DNA of 64,000 nt. It comes from Comamonadaceae bacterium. Its GTDB lineage: Bacteria > Pseudomonadota > Gammaproteobacteria > Burkholderiales > Burkholderiaceae_C. Numbering within the stretch: the stretch's first letter is position 1; every line of letters starts with the position of its first letter. The translations under genes were made by a program, and so were the position numbers. The stretch covers positions 1 to 64,000 of the forward strand of contig CANGME010000015.1 in assembly GCA_947455145.1 (NCBI GenBank), in the 5' to 3' direction. The notes beneath the pieces are model-generated. The model made no database searches, was not told the DNA's origin, and saw nothing but the letters and a program-made list of their open reading frames with translations. Positions 26,127 through 34,790 of this stretch are shown here, one piece after another.

Positions 26127-27476
26127 TCAGACCAGCTTTTTTACCAACACCTGAGACTTACGATCCCAGTTGTACTTACGCTTGCGCGCCTCAGGCAGTT
26201 TGTCCGGGTCGGCTTGAACGAATCCGCGGCGCAGGAACCAATGGGTGGTGCGGGTGGTGAGCACAAAAATGCTCTCTAACCCCAGCGCACGGGCACGTTG
26301 CTCGATGCGCTTGAGCACCTTGCCGCCGTCGCCCTGGCCTTGCGTGTCGGGTGAAACGGTGAGCGCTGCCATCTCAGCCGTTTTGGACTCGGGGTAGGGG
26401 TAGAGTGCGGCGCAGGCGAAGATGACGCCGTCGTGGTCCAGGATGGTGTAGTTGCCGATGTCGCGCTCGATCTCGGTTCGGTCACGCTTGACCAGCGTGC
26501 CGTCTTTCTCAAACGGCTCGATCAGTTGCAAAATGCCGCCCACGTCGTCGGCCGTGGCTTCGCGCAGCTCTTCCAGCTTTTCGTCCACCACCATGGTGCC
26601 GATGCCGTCGTGCTCATAAATTTCCATCAACAGTGAGCCGTCCATGGAAAACGGGATGATGTGGCTGCGTTCCACGCCCGCCTTGCAGGCTTTCACGCAA
26701 TGCTGCAGGTAGAACGCAGTGTCGGTCGGCTGCTTGGGCGCGGGGAGTTCGAGCAGCAGTTTTTCAGCAGCAGCCAAAGGTAGCTCGGTGTCGATGGGGT
26801 TGTCATCGTCTGGGGCTGCGGTGGCATGGATGCGAATACCGGGAATTTCGGTTAAAAAAATCAACTTGTCAGCCTGCAAGGCGACAGCCACTGATGTCGC
26901 AACTTCTTCCATGTTGAGGTTAAAGGCTTCGCCCGTGGGGGAGAAACCAAAGGGCGAGAGCAGCACCATGGCGCCAAAGTCCAGCGTGTGCTTAATGGCG
27001 GCGGTATCCACCTTGCGCACAAGGCCCGAGTGTTTGAAATCCACCCCGTCCAGAATGCCCACAGGCCGTGCGGTGATGAAGTTGCCCGAAATCACACGCA
27101 CGGTGGCTCCCGACATGGGCGTGTTGGGTAAGCCCTGGCTAAATGCCGCTTCGATTTCGTAACGCAACTGGCCGGCAGCTTCTTGGGCGCAGTCCAGCGC
27201 CACTTCGTCAGTGATGCGGATGCCGTGAGAGTATTTGGGTGTGTGGCCCTTGGCCAACAACTGCTCGTTCACCTGCGGGCGAAAGCCGTGTACCAGCACG
27301 ATCTTCACGCCCATGCTCTGGATCAACGCGAGGTCTTGCGCCAAGTGCTGCAACTTACCCGCCGCAATGGCCTCGCCTGCAATGCCGACGACAAAGGTCT
27401 TGCCCCTATGCAGGTGGATGTAAGGTGCCACCGAGCGGAACCAGGGGACGAAAGTGGATTCAAAAGCGGTGGACAT
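26127..27476 (-). CDS. argA: N-acetylglutamate synthase
   Basis: A 449-residue two-domain enzyme for the first step of arginine synthesis, making N-acetylglutamate from glutamate and acetyl-CoA. The N-terminal amino-acid-kinase-like domain (about 1-290) contains FVVGIAGEAIAAG, LVHGFRPQVNEQL and SGNFITARPVG, which also holds the arginine feedback site. The C-terminal GNAT domain (about 300-449) shows LTVSPDTQGQGDGGKVLKRI, the acetyl-CoA pyrophosphate loop with Asp in place of one usual residue, and RRGFVQADPDKLPEARKRKYNWDRKS. Length matches E. coli ArgA. Its ATG shares a base with the stop of the upstream PIN toxin gene (TGATG), so it is translationally linked to a toxin-antitoxin module. Confidence 0.94.
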   Translation of the reverse strand: MSTAFESTFVPWFRSVAPYIHLHRGKTFVVGIAGEAIAAGKLQHLAQDLALIQSMGVKIVLVHGFRPQVNEQLLAKGHTPKYSHGIRITDEVALDCAQEAAGQLRYEIEAAFSQGLPNTPMSGATVRVISGNFITARPVGILDGVDFKHSGLVRKVDTAAIKHTLDFGAMVLLSPFGFSPTGEAFNLNMEEVATSVAVALQADKLIFLTEIPGIRIHATAAPDDDNPIDTELPLAAAEKLLLELPAPKQPTDTAFYLQHCVKACKAGVERSHIIPFSMDGSLLMEIYEHDGIGTMVVDEKLEELREATADDVGGILQLIEPFEKDGTLVKRDRTEIERDIGNYTILDHDGVIFACAALYPYPESKTAEMAALTVSPDTQGQGDGGKVLKRIEQRARALGLESIFVLTTRTTHWFLRRGFVQADPDKLPEARKRKYNWDRKSQVLVKKLV

Positions 27477-27910
27477 CAGTTTTGCAGCAATAGAAGGTTT
27501 TTGGCGGGCAAGAGTTGGGTGAAATCGCGATCAAACGTTGCCAGTGTTTCCCCGTGTTGTAACACGCAAGCCGCGATCCAGGCATCGGGGATGGTGTTGC
27601 CGCTCAAGGATTTGTCCAGACACAGGGCTCTGAGTTGCGGCCATTCGCCTTGAGTAGGCATCAGGGCTACACCGGGCAGCGCGAGCAAGGCGTCTATAAA
27701 AGCAACCGCTGAGGCTGTGGGGGTTGGCGGCTTGAAGGTTTTGGGGTGGGTCATGACCCGCAAAAACCCGCTAACGACCATGCTCATCACGCGCAGGCCA
27801 GGCTTGCCACGCGCGGGGGTAATCGTTTGCGTGAGCCAAGCGTGGGCCTGAGCGTGGTGAGGGTGGTCAGCTCTGGCGGCAGCGACCAGCACGTTCACGT
27901 CAGGGGTCAT
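27476..27910 (-). CDS. PIN-domain toxin (VapC-like)
   Basis: A 144-residue PIN protein of the group with an N-terminal DVNVLVAAARADHPHH motif. Acidic residues seen are Asp4, Asp109 (TIPDAWIAA), Asp127 and Asp129 (FDRDF). The helix SMVVSGFLRVMTHPKTF is characteristic of this toxin group, where the second acidic residue is often not conserved. It starts with ATG overlapping the antitoxin stop by four bases (ATGA type). Its own stop overlaps the argA start by one base. An antitoxin-toxin-argA transcript is therefore likely. Confidence 0.87.
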   Translation of the reverse strand: MTPDVNVLVAAARADHPHHAQAHAWLTQTITPARGKPGLRVMSMVVSGFLRVMTHPKTFKPPTPTASAVAFIDALLALPGVALMPTQGEWPQLRALCLDKSLSGNTIPDAWIAACVLQHGETLATFDRDFTQLLPAKNLLLLQN

Positions 27911-28146
27911 CTGTCCATCGCCTCTAGGAAGGATTTGTTGCTGGAGGGGTCGATGCCGGGCAAGAGGCCCTTGCCGCCGCTAAAAATCGGGAATTCGGTC
28001 TTGGTTGTTGCGTTGCTTGCGTCAGTCCGTGCGTATTGCGCCAAAAACTCCCGCACTTTGGCACTGACGGACGTGCCTTCACCGATGGCGCGTATGCGGG
28101 CCTGGCGGACGATGTTTTCGTCTAAAGAAATGGTTAGGTTGGTCAT
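27907..28146 (-). CDS. Ribbon-helix-helix antitoxin (VapB/FitA-like)
   Basis: A 79-residue protein opening MTNLTISLDENIVRQARIRA, the beta-strand and first helix of a ribbon-helix-helix DNA-binding domain, then GEGTSVSAKVREFL. The Gly/Pro/Ser-rich remainder would bind the toxin. It overlaps the PIN toxin gene by four bases. A near-palindrome at 28182-28203 lies 35 bases upstream of its start and may be its operator. The pair is unrelated in antitoxin type to the Phd/PIN pair at 13986-14671. Confidence 0.83.
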   Translation of the reverse strand: MTNLTISLDENIVRQARIRAIGEGTSVSAKVREFLAQYARTDASNATTKTEFPIFSGGKGLLPGIDPSSNKSFLEAMDR

Positions 28147-28181
28147 GGCTGCACCTGCTACTTATGTGTACGAAAATGAGT

Positions 28182-28203
28182 GTAGCACGTGGAAACGTGT
28201 TGC
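28182..28203. promoter_or_regulatory. Possible operator of the RHH toxin-antitoxin operon
   Basis: GTAGCACGT and ACGTGTTGC, separated by GGAA, match as an inverted repeat at 7 of 9 positions. The place, just upstream of the antitoxin gene and within the spacer to divergent hrpA, suits an autorepression site. This is inference from symmetry and location. Confidence 0.4.
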
Positions 28204-28299
28204 ACCAGTCGGTTGCCATGTCGGTGGTGCGGCCCGCGTGCCTAGATCGCCACAAAATCACGAAGGGCGGGGCAGGGATAATCCTAGATTACCTACAAA

Positions 28300-31200
28300 G
28301 TGACCGTCTTGAGCTCTTCCCCCCTAAAAATCGAATTCCCCGAATCGTTGCCGGTGTCGGCTAAACGCGACGAGATCATGGCGGCTATTGCGGCGCATCA
28401 GGTCGTCATCGTCTGCGGGGAAACCGGCTCGGGCAAGACCACGCAGTTGCCCAAAATTGCCCTGGCCATGGGGCGGGGCAAGCTGAACTATCCGCCGGGT
28501 GAGCGCGGCAAACTGATTGGCCACACCCAGCCCCGGCGCATTGCCGCCAGCAGTGTGGCCAAGCGCATTGCCGACGAGCTGAACACGCCGCTGGGCGATG
28601 TGGTGGGCTACAAGGTGCGCTTTCAGGATCGCCTTTCACGCGACGCCTCGGTCAAGCTGATGACCGACGGCATCTTGCTGGCCGAGACGCAGAACGACCC
28701 ACTGCTTAAGGCCTACGACACCATCATCATTGACGAGGCGCACGAGCGCAGCCTCAATATTGACTTTCTGCTGGGCTACCTGCGCCAGATCCTGCCGCGC
28801 CGCCCTGACCTGAAGATCATCGTGACCTCGGCCACGATTGATGCGGATCGGTTTGCCAAGCACTTTGCATCACGCAACGGACCTGCGCCGGTCATCATGG
28901 TGTCTGGGCGCATGTTCCCGGTGGAGCAGCGCTGGCGGCCGTTTGAAGAGAGCCGGGAGTACGGGCTCAATGAAGCCATTGCCGATGCGGTGGACGAGTT
29001 GTGGGTCGGCCATGCCAGTGGCGACATTCTTATTTTCCTGCCCGGTGAACGCGAAATCCGCGAGGCGGCGGATCATCTGCGCGGGCATTTGAGCCACAAC
29101 GCTATGACGCGCAATGCTGAAGTGCTGCCCTTGTTCGCGCGGCTCAACCAGGCCGAGCAAGAGCGCATTTTTGACAGCCACAACGGACGCCGCATCGTGC
29201 TGGCCACCAACGTCGCCGAGACCTCGCTCACCGTTCCCGGCATCCGCTACGTGATTGACGCAGGCACAGCGCGCGTGAAGCGCTATAGCTTTAGGAGCAA
29301 GGTGGAGCAGTTGCTGGTCGAGCCCATCAGCCAGAGCTCGGCCAACCAGCGCGCCGGGCGTTGTGGCCGGGTGGCCGACGGCATCTGCATCCGCCTGTAT
29401 GACGAGAAAGATTTCGCCGGCCGCCCGCGCTTTACAGACCCCGAAATCCTGCGCTCATCCTTAGCCGGGGTGATCTTGCGGATGAAGTCCCTGCACCTAG
29501 GCGTGGTGGAGGACTTTCCCTTTATCGAGGCACCTTCAGGGCGCGCCATTGCGGACGGCTACCAATTGCTGACCGAACTGGGTGCGGTGGACGACGCCAA
29601 TGAGTTGACGCCCATGGGGCAAGAGCTTTCCCGCCTGCCGCTAGACCCGCGTGTGGGCCGCATGATTTTGGAGGCGCGCAGCCGCAGCGCCTTGGACGAG
29701 GTGCTGGTGATTGCCAGCGCCCTGAGCGTGCAGGACGTGCGTGACCGCCCGATGGACGCGCAGACCCAGGCCGACCAGGCGCACGCCAAGTTTGATGATG
29801 AGAAGAGCGAGTTCTCAGGCTATCTGAAGTTGTGGAAGTGGGTGAACGATGCGCGGGGAGGGGCTTCGACCCTTCGACAAGCTCAGGACAGGCCTAGCTC
29901 AGCCCGAACGGAAAAAAAAGCTCACTCTGGAAAACCCGTTCGCCCTGAGCTTGTCGAAGGGCATGCAAGTCACAAACTCAGCAACCGCCAATACGAGCAA
30001 CTGTTGCGTCAGAACTTCATCAGCATGCGCCGCCTGCGCGAATGGCGCGACATCCATTCGCAACTGCTCACCGTGGTGGCCGAGCACAAGTGGCAGCTCA
30101 ACGCGGCCCCAGCCAGCTATGAGCAGCTGCACCTCTCCATGCTGGCGGGTCTGCTGGGCAACATCGGCTGTAAGCTCGATGAAGAGGCCAACTCGGGCGA
30201 GTACCTGGGCGCACGCGGCATCAAGTTTCACCGCCATCCGGGCGCGCATTTGGCCAAAAAGCCGGGCCGCTGGATTGTGGTGGCCGAGCTGGTGGAGACT
30301 ACGCGCCTCTTTGGCCGGGGCATCGCGGCGATTGAGCCCCAATGGGTGGAGCAGGTGGCGGGCCACTTGCTCAAGAAGCAACTGCTCGACCCGCACTGGG
30401 AAAAGAAGGCCGCCGAGGTGGTGGCGCTGGAGCGGGCCACGCTGTACGGCATCGTCATCTACAACGGGCGGCGCACCAACTATGGCCGGGTGGACCCCCC
30501 CGCCGCGCGCGAGATTTTCATTCGCGAAGCGCTGGTGAGCGGGCAATGGGAGACGCCGCTGACGTTCCTCGCCGCCAACCAAAAGCTCGTTCAACAAGTC
30601 GAAGAGCTGGAGCACAAATCGCGCCGCCAAGACGTGTTGGTGGACGATGAGCTGATCTACGCGTTTTACGACCAGCACTTGCCCCCCGACGTGTGCAGCG
30701 GCCACAGCTTTGAGCGCTGGTACCGAGAGGAATCGCGCAAATCGGACTACGCACCGCTCAAAGCCGGAGCACCCTCGCGCCTGTTGCTCCTCACGCGTGA
30801 CGAGTTGATGCGCCACGAGGCCGCAGGCATCACCACCAACGCCTTTCCCAAAACGATTCGCTTAGGGGGCGTGGACTGTGCAGCCAGCTACTTGCACGAG
30901 CCGGGTGACGCCAAAGACGGCCTCACCGTGACTGTGCCGCTGTTCGTTCTGAACCAGGTCAATGAGGAGCACTGCGAGTGGTTAGTGCCTGGCATGCTCA
31001 AAGACAAAATCCAGGCCCTTCTCAAAAGCCTGCCGCAGCGCTCACGTGGCCGCTTTGTGCCCTTGCCTGAGAACGCCACGCGCTTGGCGGGGCTGCTGGG
31101 TACGCCAGAGTTGCGGGGTCACAGCGGCTTGACCGATGCGCTGCTCAAACAAGTGCGCCTGGAGTGTTCGCTGGACGTTAAACGCGGCGACTTCAAGCTC

Positions 31201-32346
31201 GACATGCTCAGCCCGCACCTGTTTATGAACTTTCGCGTGGTGGACGAGCATGGTCGCCAGTTGGGGCACGGGCGCAACTTGGGGGCTTTGAAGGCGGAAC
31301 TAGGTTCGCAGGCGAGGGGGGCATTTCAAGCGCTGGCGGGGTTGAAGTTGGCGCAGCCGAAAAGCACGGCTGCTCCAACTTCTGTAACACCTTCTTCACC
31401 CCCCTCCAGTAGCCCCCCTCCCAACCTCCCCCCAGCGGGGGGAGGGGTTAAGAAGCCGGATCAGCGCTACACCGCATGGACCTTTGGTGAGCTGCCCGAG
31501 TTGATGGAAATCCAGTCCTCAGCCCGCGCCGGTGCACAAAACCTGATCGGCTTTCCTGCGTTGATCGACCAGGGCGATGCCGTGACCATCGAAGTCTTTG
31601 ACGAGCCCGAAGTTGCTAACGCTAAACACCGCACCGGCCTGCGCCGCTTGTTTGCGCTACAGATCAAAGACGCGCTCAAGTACCTAGAGAAAAACATCCC
31701 CGACCTGCAAAAAATGGCCGTGGCCTACATGCTGGTCGGTCGCACGGGGGAGGGCACCGCTGGCGGTGGCACGATAGAAGAGCTGCGCGAACAAATCCTA
31801 GCCGTCGCACTTGACCGCGCCTTCCTTCTGGAACCTTTGCCTGCGAACGAATTCGATTTCAAACGCCGCCTAGAAGAAGGTCGTGGCCGCCTGACCTTGA
31901 TTGCCAATGAAGTCGCCCGCTTGGCCGCCACCATCCTCACCGAATACGCGGTGGCTGCACGCAAGATCAAAGACACCAAAAATGCGCCCGACGCCACTGC
32001 GGATTGCGCCCATCAACTGCAACGCCTGTGCCCTAAGCGCTTCCTCGTGCAAACGCCTTGGCCGCAGCTACAGCACTACGCCCGTTACCTCAAAGCCATC
32101 ACCCTGCGGCTAGAAAAATACCGTGCCGACCCGACCCGCGACGCCACACGCTTAACTGAGCTGCGCCCGCAAGAGCAACGCTACTGGCGCTTGGTGGCCG
32201 AGCGCAAGGGCGCGGTGGACGCCCGCATGCAAGAGCTGCGCTGGTTGCTGGAAGAGCTGCGCGTGAGCTTCTTCGCCCAAGAGCTGCGCACCCCGCAGCC
32301 GGTGAGTATTAAGCGGTTAGAGAAGGTGTGGGGGCAGTTAAACTAG
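28300..32346 (+). CDS. hrpA: ATP-dependent RNA helicase HrpA, repeat-expanded
   Basis: A 1348-residue DEAH-box helicase. Walker A GETGSGKTT (residues 40-48), DEAH box at 145-148 (IIIDEAHERSLNID), SATID, NVAETSLTVPGI and QRAGRCGR are present, followed by the winged-helix/ratchet and OB-like regions and the long HrpA-specific C-terminal extension (DUF3418-like, DQRYTAWTFGELPELMEIQ). HrpA resolves stalled ribosomes in E. coli. Two in-frame repeat inserts occur, at about residues 517-558 and 1024-1052, both in linker positions. The start is GTG 28300 (TTG 28309 possible), with no strong ribosome site. The gene is divergent from the toxin-antitoxin-argA unit. Confidence 0.94.
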   Translation: MTVLSSSPLKIEFPESLPVSAKRDEIMAAIAAHQVVIVCGETGSGKTTQLPKIALAMGRGKLNYPPGERGKLIGHTQPRRIAASSVAKRIADELNTPLGDVVGYKVRFQDRLSRDASVKLMTDGILLAETQNDPLLKAYDTIIIDEAHERSLNIDFLLGYLRQILPRRPDLKIIVTSATIDADRFAKHFASRNGPAPVIMVSGRMFPVEQRWRPFEESREYGLNEAIADAVDELWVGHASGDILIFLPGEREIREAADHLRGHLSHNAMTRNAEVLPLFARLNQAEQERIFDSHNGRRIVLATNVAETSLTVPGIRYVIDAGTARVKRYSFRSKVEQLLVEPISQSSANQRAGRCGRVADGICIRLYDEKDFAGRPRFTDPEILRSSLAGVILRMKSLHLGVVEDFPFIEAPSGRAIADGYQLLTELGAVDDANELTPMGQELSRLPLDPRVGRMILEARSRSALDEVLVIASALSVQDVRDRPMDAQTQADQAHAKFDDEKSEFSGYLKLWKWVNDARGGASTLRQAQDRPSSARTEKKAHSGKPVRPELVEGHASHKLSNRQYEQLLRQNFISMRRLREWRDIHSQLLTVVAEHKWQLNAAPASYEQLHLSMLAGLLGNIGCKLDEEANSGEYLGARGIKFHRHPGAHLAKKPGRWIVVAELVETTRLFGRGIAAIEPQWVEQVAGHLLKKQLLDPHWEKKAAEVVALERATLYGIVIYNGRRTNYGRVDPPAAREIFIREALVSGQWETPLTFLAANQKLVQQVEELEHKSRRQDVLVDDELIYAFYDQHLPPDVCSGHSFERWYREESRKSDYAPLKAGAPSRLLLLTRDELMRHEAAGITTNAFPKTIRLGGVDCAASYLHEPGDAKDGLTVTVPLFVLNQVNEEHCEWLVPGMLKDKIQALLKSLPQRSRGRFVPLPENATRLAGLLGTPELRGHSGLTDALLKQVRLECSLDVKRGDFKLDMLSPHLFMNFRVVDEHGRQLGHGRNLGALKAELGSQARGAFQALAGLKLAQPKSTAAPTSVTPSSPPSSSPPPNLPPAGGGVKKPDQRYTAWTFGELPELMEIQSSARAGAQNLIGFPALIDQGDAVTIEVFDEPEVANAKHRTGLRRLFALQIKDALKYLEKNIPDLQKMAVAYMLVGRTGEGTAGGGTIEELREQILAVALDRAFLLEPLPANEFDFKRRLEEGRGRLTLIANEVARLAATILTEYAVAARKIKDTKNAPDATADCAHQLQRLCPKRFLVQTPWPQLQHYARYLKAITLRLEKYRADPTRDATRLTELRPQEQRYWRLVAERKGAVDARMQELRWLLEELRVSFFAQELRTPQPVSIKRLEKVWGQLN
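29862..29963. repeat. GAGCTTGTCGAAGG-family repeat cluster inside hrpA
   Basis: One copy on the minus orientation (CCTTCGACAAGCTCAGGAC), a partial AGCCCGAACGG, and one forward copy (CGTTCGCCCTGAGCTTGTCG) span about 100 bases, all translated in frame. Confidence 0.87.
31413..31449. repeat. C/G-rich palindrome inside hrpA
   Basis: CCTCCCCCC-agc-GGGGGGAGG is a perfect 9-bp stem with a 3-base loop, in a Pro/Ser-rich linker of HrpA. It resembles in style, not in exact sequence, the C/G-rich palindromes of the element at 54493-54865. Confidence 0.8.
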
Positions 32347-32468
32347 TGAACAGATTTAAGCGAGGGGGTGCTTAGTGATGGCATCAAGAACTGCAGAGTC
32401 ACGGCACACTGTGTTTTCATGTCAATAGAAACAAGCTAGAAATTTACAACTATGTTTGTGACATTCCC

Positions 32469-33692
32469 ATGCAATCTTCAGGAGTTGTTTTGACTATACG
32501 TTCGCAAGAAACTGGCACTCTGACTTCACGTTTGATGCGCAATTTCTTTGTCCATAGCGGCCATATCCCATTGGCACTCCTGATCCTAGAAGCGCTTTTG
32601 GCAACTCCAGGGTATTTCATGCGACTTGACCCCTATCTGTTACTGGGAGCAGGCATTTTTCAAGCACTAGCGATTGAGCAGATGGCATCGCATGCCAAGA
32701 AAAAACTTTTTTTTGGAAATCTTATTGGGCCTTTGGTTTATTCAGCCTCCGAGGTATTGATAGAGGGCGCTGATTTTTTTATGCAGTGGCATCATCAGGC
32801 ATATTGGATTTTTTCAATTGGCTTTGCTGTACTCCAAACCTTGGAGGTGCAACGCGGTCGCCTGCATTCGATACTGATTCTGTTTGAAAACGTTTTGCGA
32901 TCGTCGATTCCCCTCGTAATTTATTTTTTGTTTGAGGCTCGATCCAATAGTTTGGCCCTTTCCTTCAGTGATTTTTTTGAAGATCAAGCACACAGTTTTT
33001 TAGCCATTATTCTTTTGCTATTGGGTTTGCTTCTTGGGTTTGCCGACATCAATCTTCGTCGATCCTCGGCCAAAGTAAATGAGCTGACTGCGCGATTACG
33101 CGAATACTCTGAATGGTCTCTGGGGCGCGGCATTCTAGAGCAAGCTATTTTCAATGAAAACGCACTCTCACTTAAACGGGTCCAGCGTGCTGTGCTGTTT
33201 TTGGATATACGTGGTTTTACCGCTTGGAGTGAACAACAAACGCCCGAAGCTGTGGTGGGTGTACTCGATTCCTTTTACCTAGCTGCGAAATCCGCTTTGA
33301 GTTCAACGCCTCCAATTAAACTGAAATACACCGCCGATGAAGTCATGGCGGTATTTCCAGATGCCGAACAGGCTGTGACGGCTGGCTCACGCATGTTAAA
33401 CGCCGTGCAGCCAATTCTGATACGACACCATTTGTCCGCTGGTGCTGGCGTACATTTCGGACAAGTTGTTGAAGGCGTCATGGGGGCAAAAGACTCCAAG
33501 GCATACGATTTTATTGGCGACACGGTCAACACAGCACAACGGCTGTGTGATGCTGCGAAACCTGGTGAATTGTTGGTGTCTGCGCTTGCAAGTGCTTCAG
33601 CAAACCTGCCGCTTGGAGCGATGCGCGAAGTGCACGCCAAGGGTAAGCGCGAGCCAATACAGGCTTCCAATCAAAAACACGAAGTGCTGTAG
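32469..33692 (+). CDS. Membrane-anchored class III adenylate/guanylate cyclase
   Basis: A 407-residue protein. The N-terminal ~190 residues are hydrophobic with about six predicted membrane helices, including helices near ILEALLATPGYF and LAIILLLLGLLLGFADI. The C-terminal catalytic domain begins around RAVLFLDIRGFTAWSE; it keeps the first metal Asp in FLDIRGF, the second in KYTADEVMAVF, and the transition-state Asn and Arg in DFIGDTVNTAQRL. The nucleotide cyclase is therefore probably active. TADE in place of TGDA is a small deviation. Base composition is more AT-rich than hrpA. The membrane part probably senses a signal or lipid environment; no partner gene is adjacent. Confidence 0.86.
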   Translation: MQSSGVVLTIRSQETGTLTSRLMRNFFVHSGHIPLALLILEALLATPGYFMRLDPYLLLGAGIFQALAIEQMASHAKKKLFFGNLIGPLVYSASEVLIEGADFFMQWHHQAYWIFSIGFAVLQTLEVQRGRLHSILILFENVLRSSIPLVIYFLFEARSNSLALSFSDFFEDQAHSFLAIILLLLGLLLGFADINLRRSSAKVNELTARLREYSEWSLGRGILEQAIFNENALSLKRVQRAVLFLDIRGFTAWSEQQTPEAVVGVLDSFYLAAKSALSSTPPIKLKYTADEVMAVFPDAEQAVTAGSRMLNAVQPILIRHHLSAGAGVHFGQVVEGVMGAKDSKAYDFIGDTVNTAQRLCDAAKPGELLVSALASASANLPLGAMREVHAKGKREPIQASNQKHEVL

Positions 33693-33982
33693 CTCGGTTT
33701 TCTGTTTTATGTCATAAGCGCAACGCTGAATGCGTGCTAGTGTGTCCGCCAAAGATGTCGCTTACTTGACCACCTCACGTCTAGCCAAATATGCGCCGGC
33801 TGCACAAAAAATAATAGATACTAAAATTTTCCCAACTCGACGCTTGATTGCGCCAGCAAGGGCCGCGCTACTGGCGCTTGGTGATCATGATGCGGCTGAG
33901 GAAGGTGTGGGCGTAAGTGAATCAGTGAGGTAGATTACGCGCAGTTGCACTTTCTTATCGGATTTTTTAAAGGACGTTCACA
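33693..33982. other. Intergenic stretch without a supported gene
   Basis: A 67-codon frame at 33730-33933 lacks a ribosome site and any recognisable motif. Nothing else stands out. The last bases (AAAGGACG near 33970) are the ribosome site of the cupin gene. Confidence 0.4.
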
Positions 33983-34453
33983 ATGAAAATCAGACGTGTT
34001 GTTACTGGTCACGACAAGCATGGCAAGGCGATTGTTGAGATCGATGAGGTTTGTAAAAACGTCATTTCAAGACGGCCCCAACACAGCAGTTGTGTCATCT
34101 GGTCAAGTAATGAGTTTCCAGTTGACAACGCTGATCCTGAGGATGGGGGCTTGCGTGATGTGTCTGTCACTCAAAAAAACCAAACCGTTTTCCGAGTGGT
34201 GGAGTACCAACCCGGCGTCGCACCACGCAACCACCGTACCGAGACCATCGACTACGCCATTGTCATGTACGGTGAGATCGACATGGTGTTGGACGACACA
34301 ACGGTTCATTTGAAGCAAGGCGACCTAATCGTTCAACGCGGCACGATTCACAACTGGGTGAACAATGGCACAGTACCCTGCACGATTGCCTTTGTGTTGA
34401 TTGCCGCCCAGGTGCCTGCGCTTTCGCATTCGTCATTGGCTGCAGTGGGCTAA
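33983..34453 (+). CDS. Cupin-domain protein
   Basis: A 156-residue single-cupin protein. The two cupin motifs are visible around residues 81-100 (HRTETIDYAIVMYGEIDMVL, with His and Glu in metal positions) and 111-130 (GDLIVQRGTIHNWVNNG, with the second His). An AAAGGA ribosome site lies 7-8 bases before ATG 33983. Such small cupins act as enzymes (isomerases, dioxygenases) or sensors in catabolic clusters. A dead Bug receptor gene follows on the same strand, which suggests that it once belonged to a carboxylate or aromatic catabolic operon. The substrate is unknown. Confidence 0.82.
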   Translation: MKIRRVVTGHDKHGKAIVEIDEVCKNVISRRPQHSSCVIWSSNEFPVDNADPEDGGLRDVSVTQKNQTVFRVVEYQPGVAPRNHRTETIDYAIVMYGEIDMVLDDTTVHLKQGDLIVQRGTIHNWVNNGTVPCTIAFVLIAAQVPALSHSSLAAVG

Positions 34454-34507
34454 GTCGACGGGAATTGCGGCCATGTCGCGTTTAAGTTTTTTAAATTTAG
34501 CCTGGGA

Positions 34508-34711
34508 TTGAGTTTTATTTTTTCACTCACTCTTCAACCCTCTCTAGCCCAGTTGCTCCCCAACTAGTCCGTCAAAATTGTGGTGCCTTCTGCGCCCGCA
34601 GGCGGCACAGACCTCATCGCAATAATGGTTGCGTCAAACTTCACCAAGGCCTTTGAGCAGCGCTGGGGTTGGCACTTCTCACCACAAGGCTATGACCTTG
34701 TTCAATCCTAA
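34508..34711 (+). pseudogene. Bug-family binding protein remnant
   Basis: In one frame this reads a signal-peptide-like LSFIFSLTLQPSLAQLLPN, a TAG stop (34565-34567), then SVKIVVPSAPAGGTDLIAIM and VASNFTKAFEQRWGW. The second part closely parallels the start of mature Bug proteins (compare VKIIVPFPPGGPTDTIGR in the gene at 7623). The rest of the gene is absent and the frame ends at TAA 34709-34711. It is a deleted and nonsense-mutated gene. The rest of 34454-34790 shows nothing else. Confidence 0.72.
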
Positions 34712-34790
34712 AATGATTCCGCAAAATGGTCATCGCTTGCTAAAACTGCAGGAATAGAGCCGCAGTGAATAAAGATCCGACTTTCATCTT

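Noticed and set aside
33730-33933. 67-codon open frame after the cyclase gene
   Set aside because: No ribosome site and no similarity that I can name; no support beyond being open.
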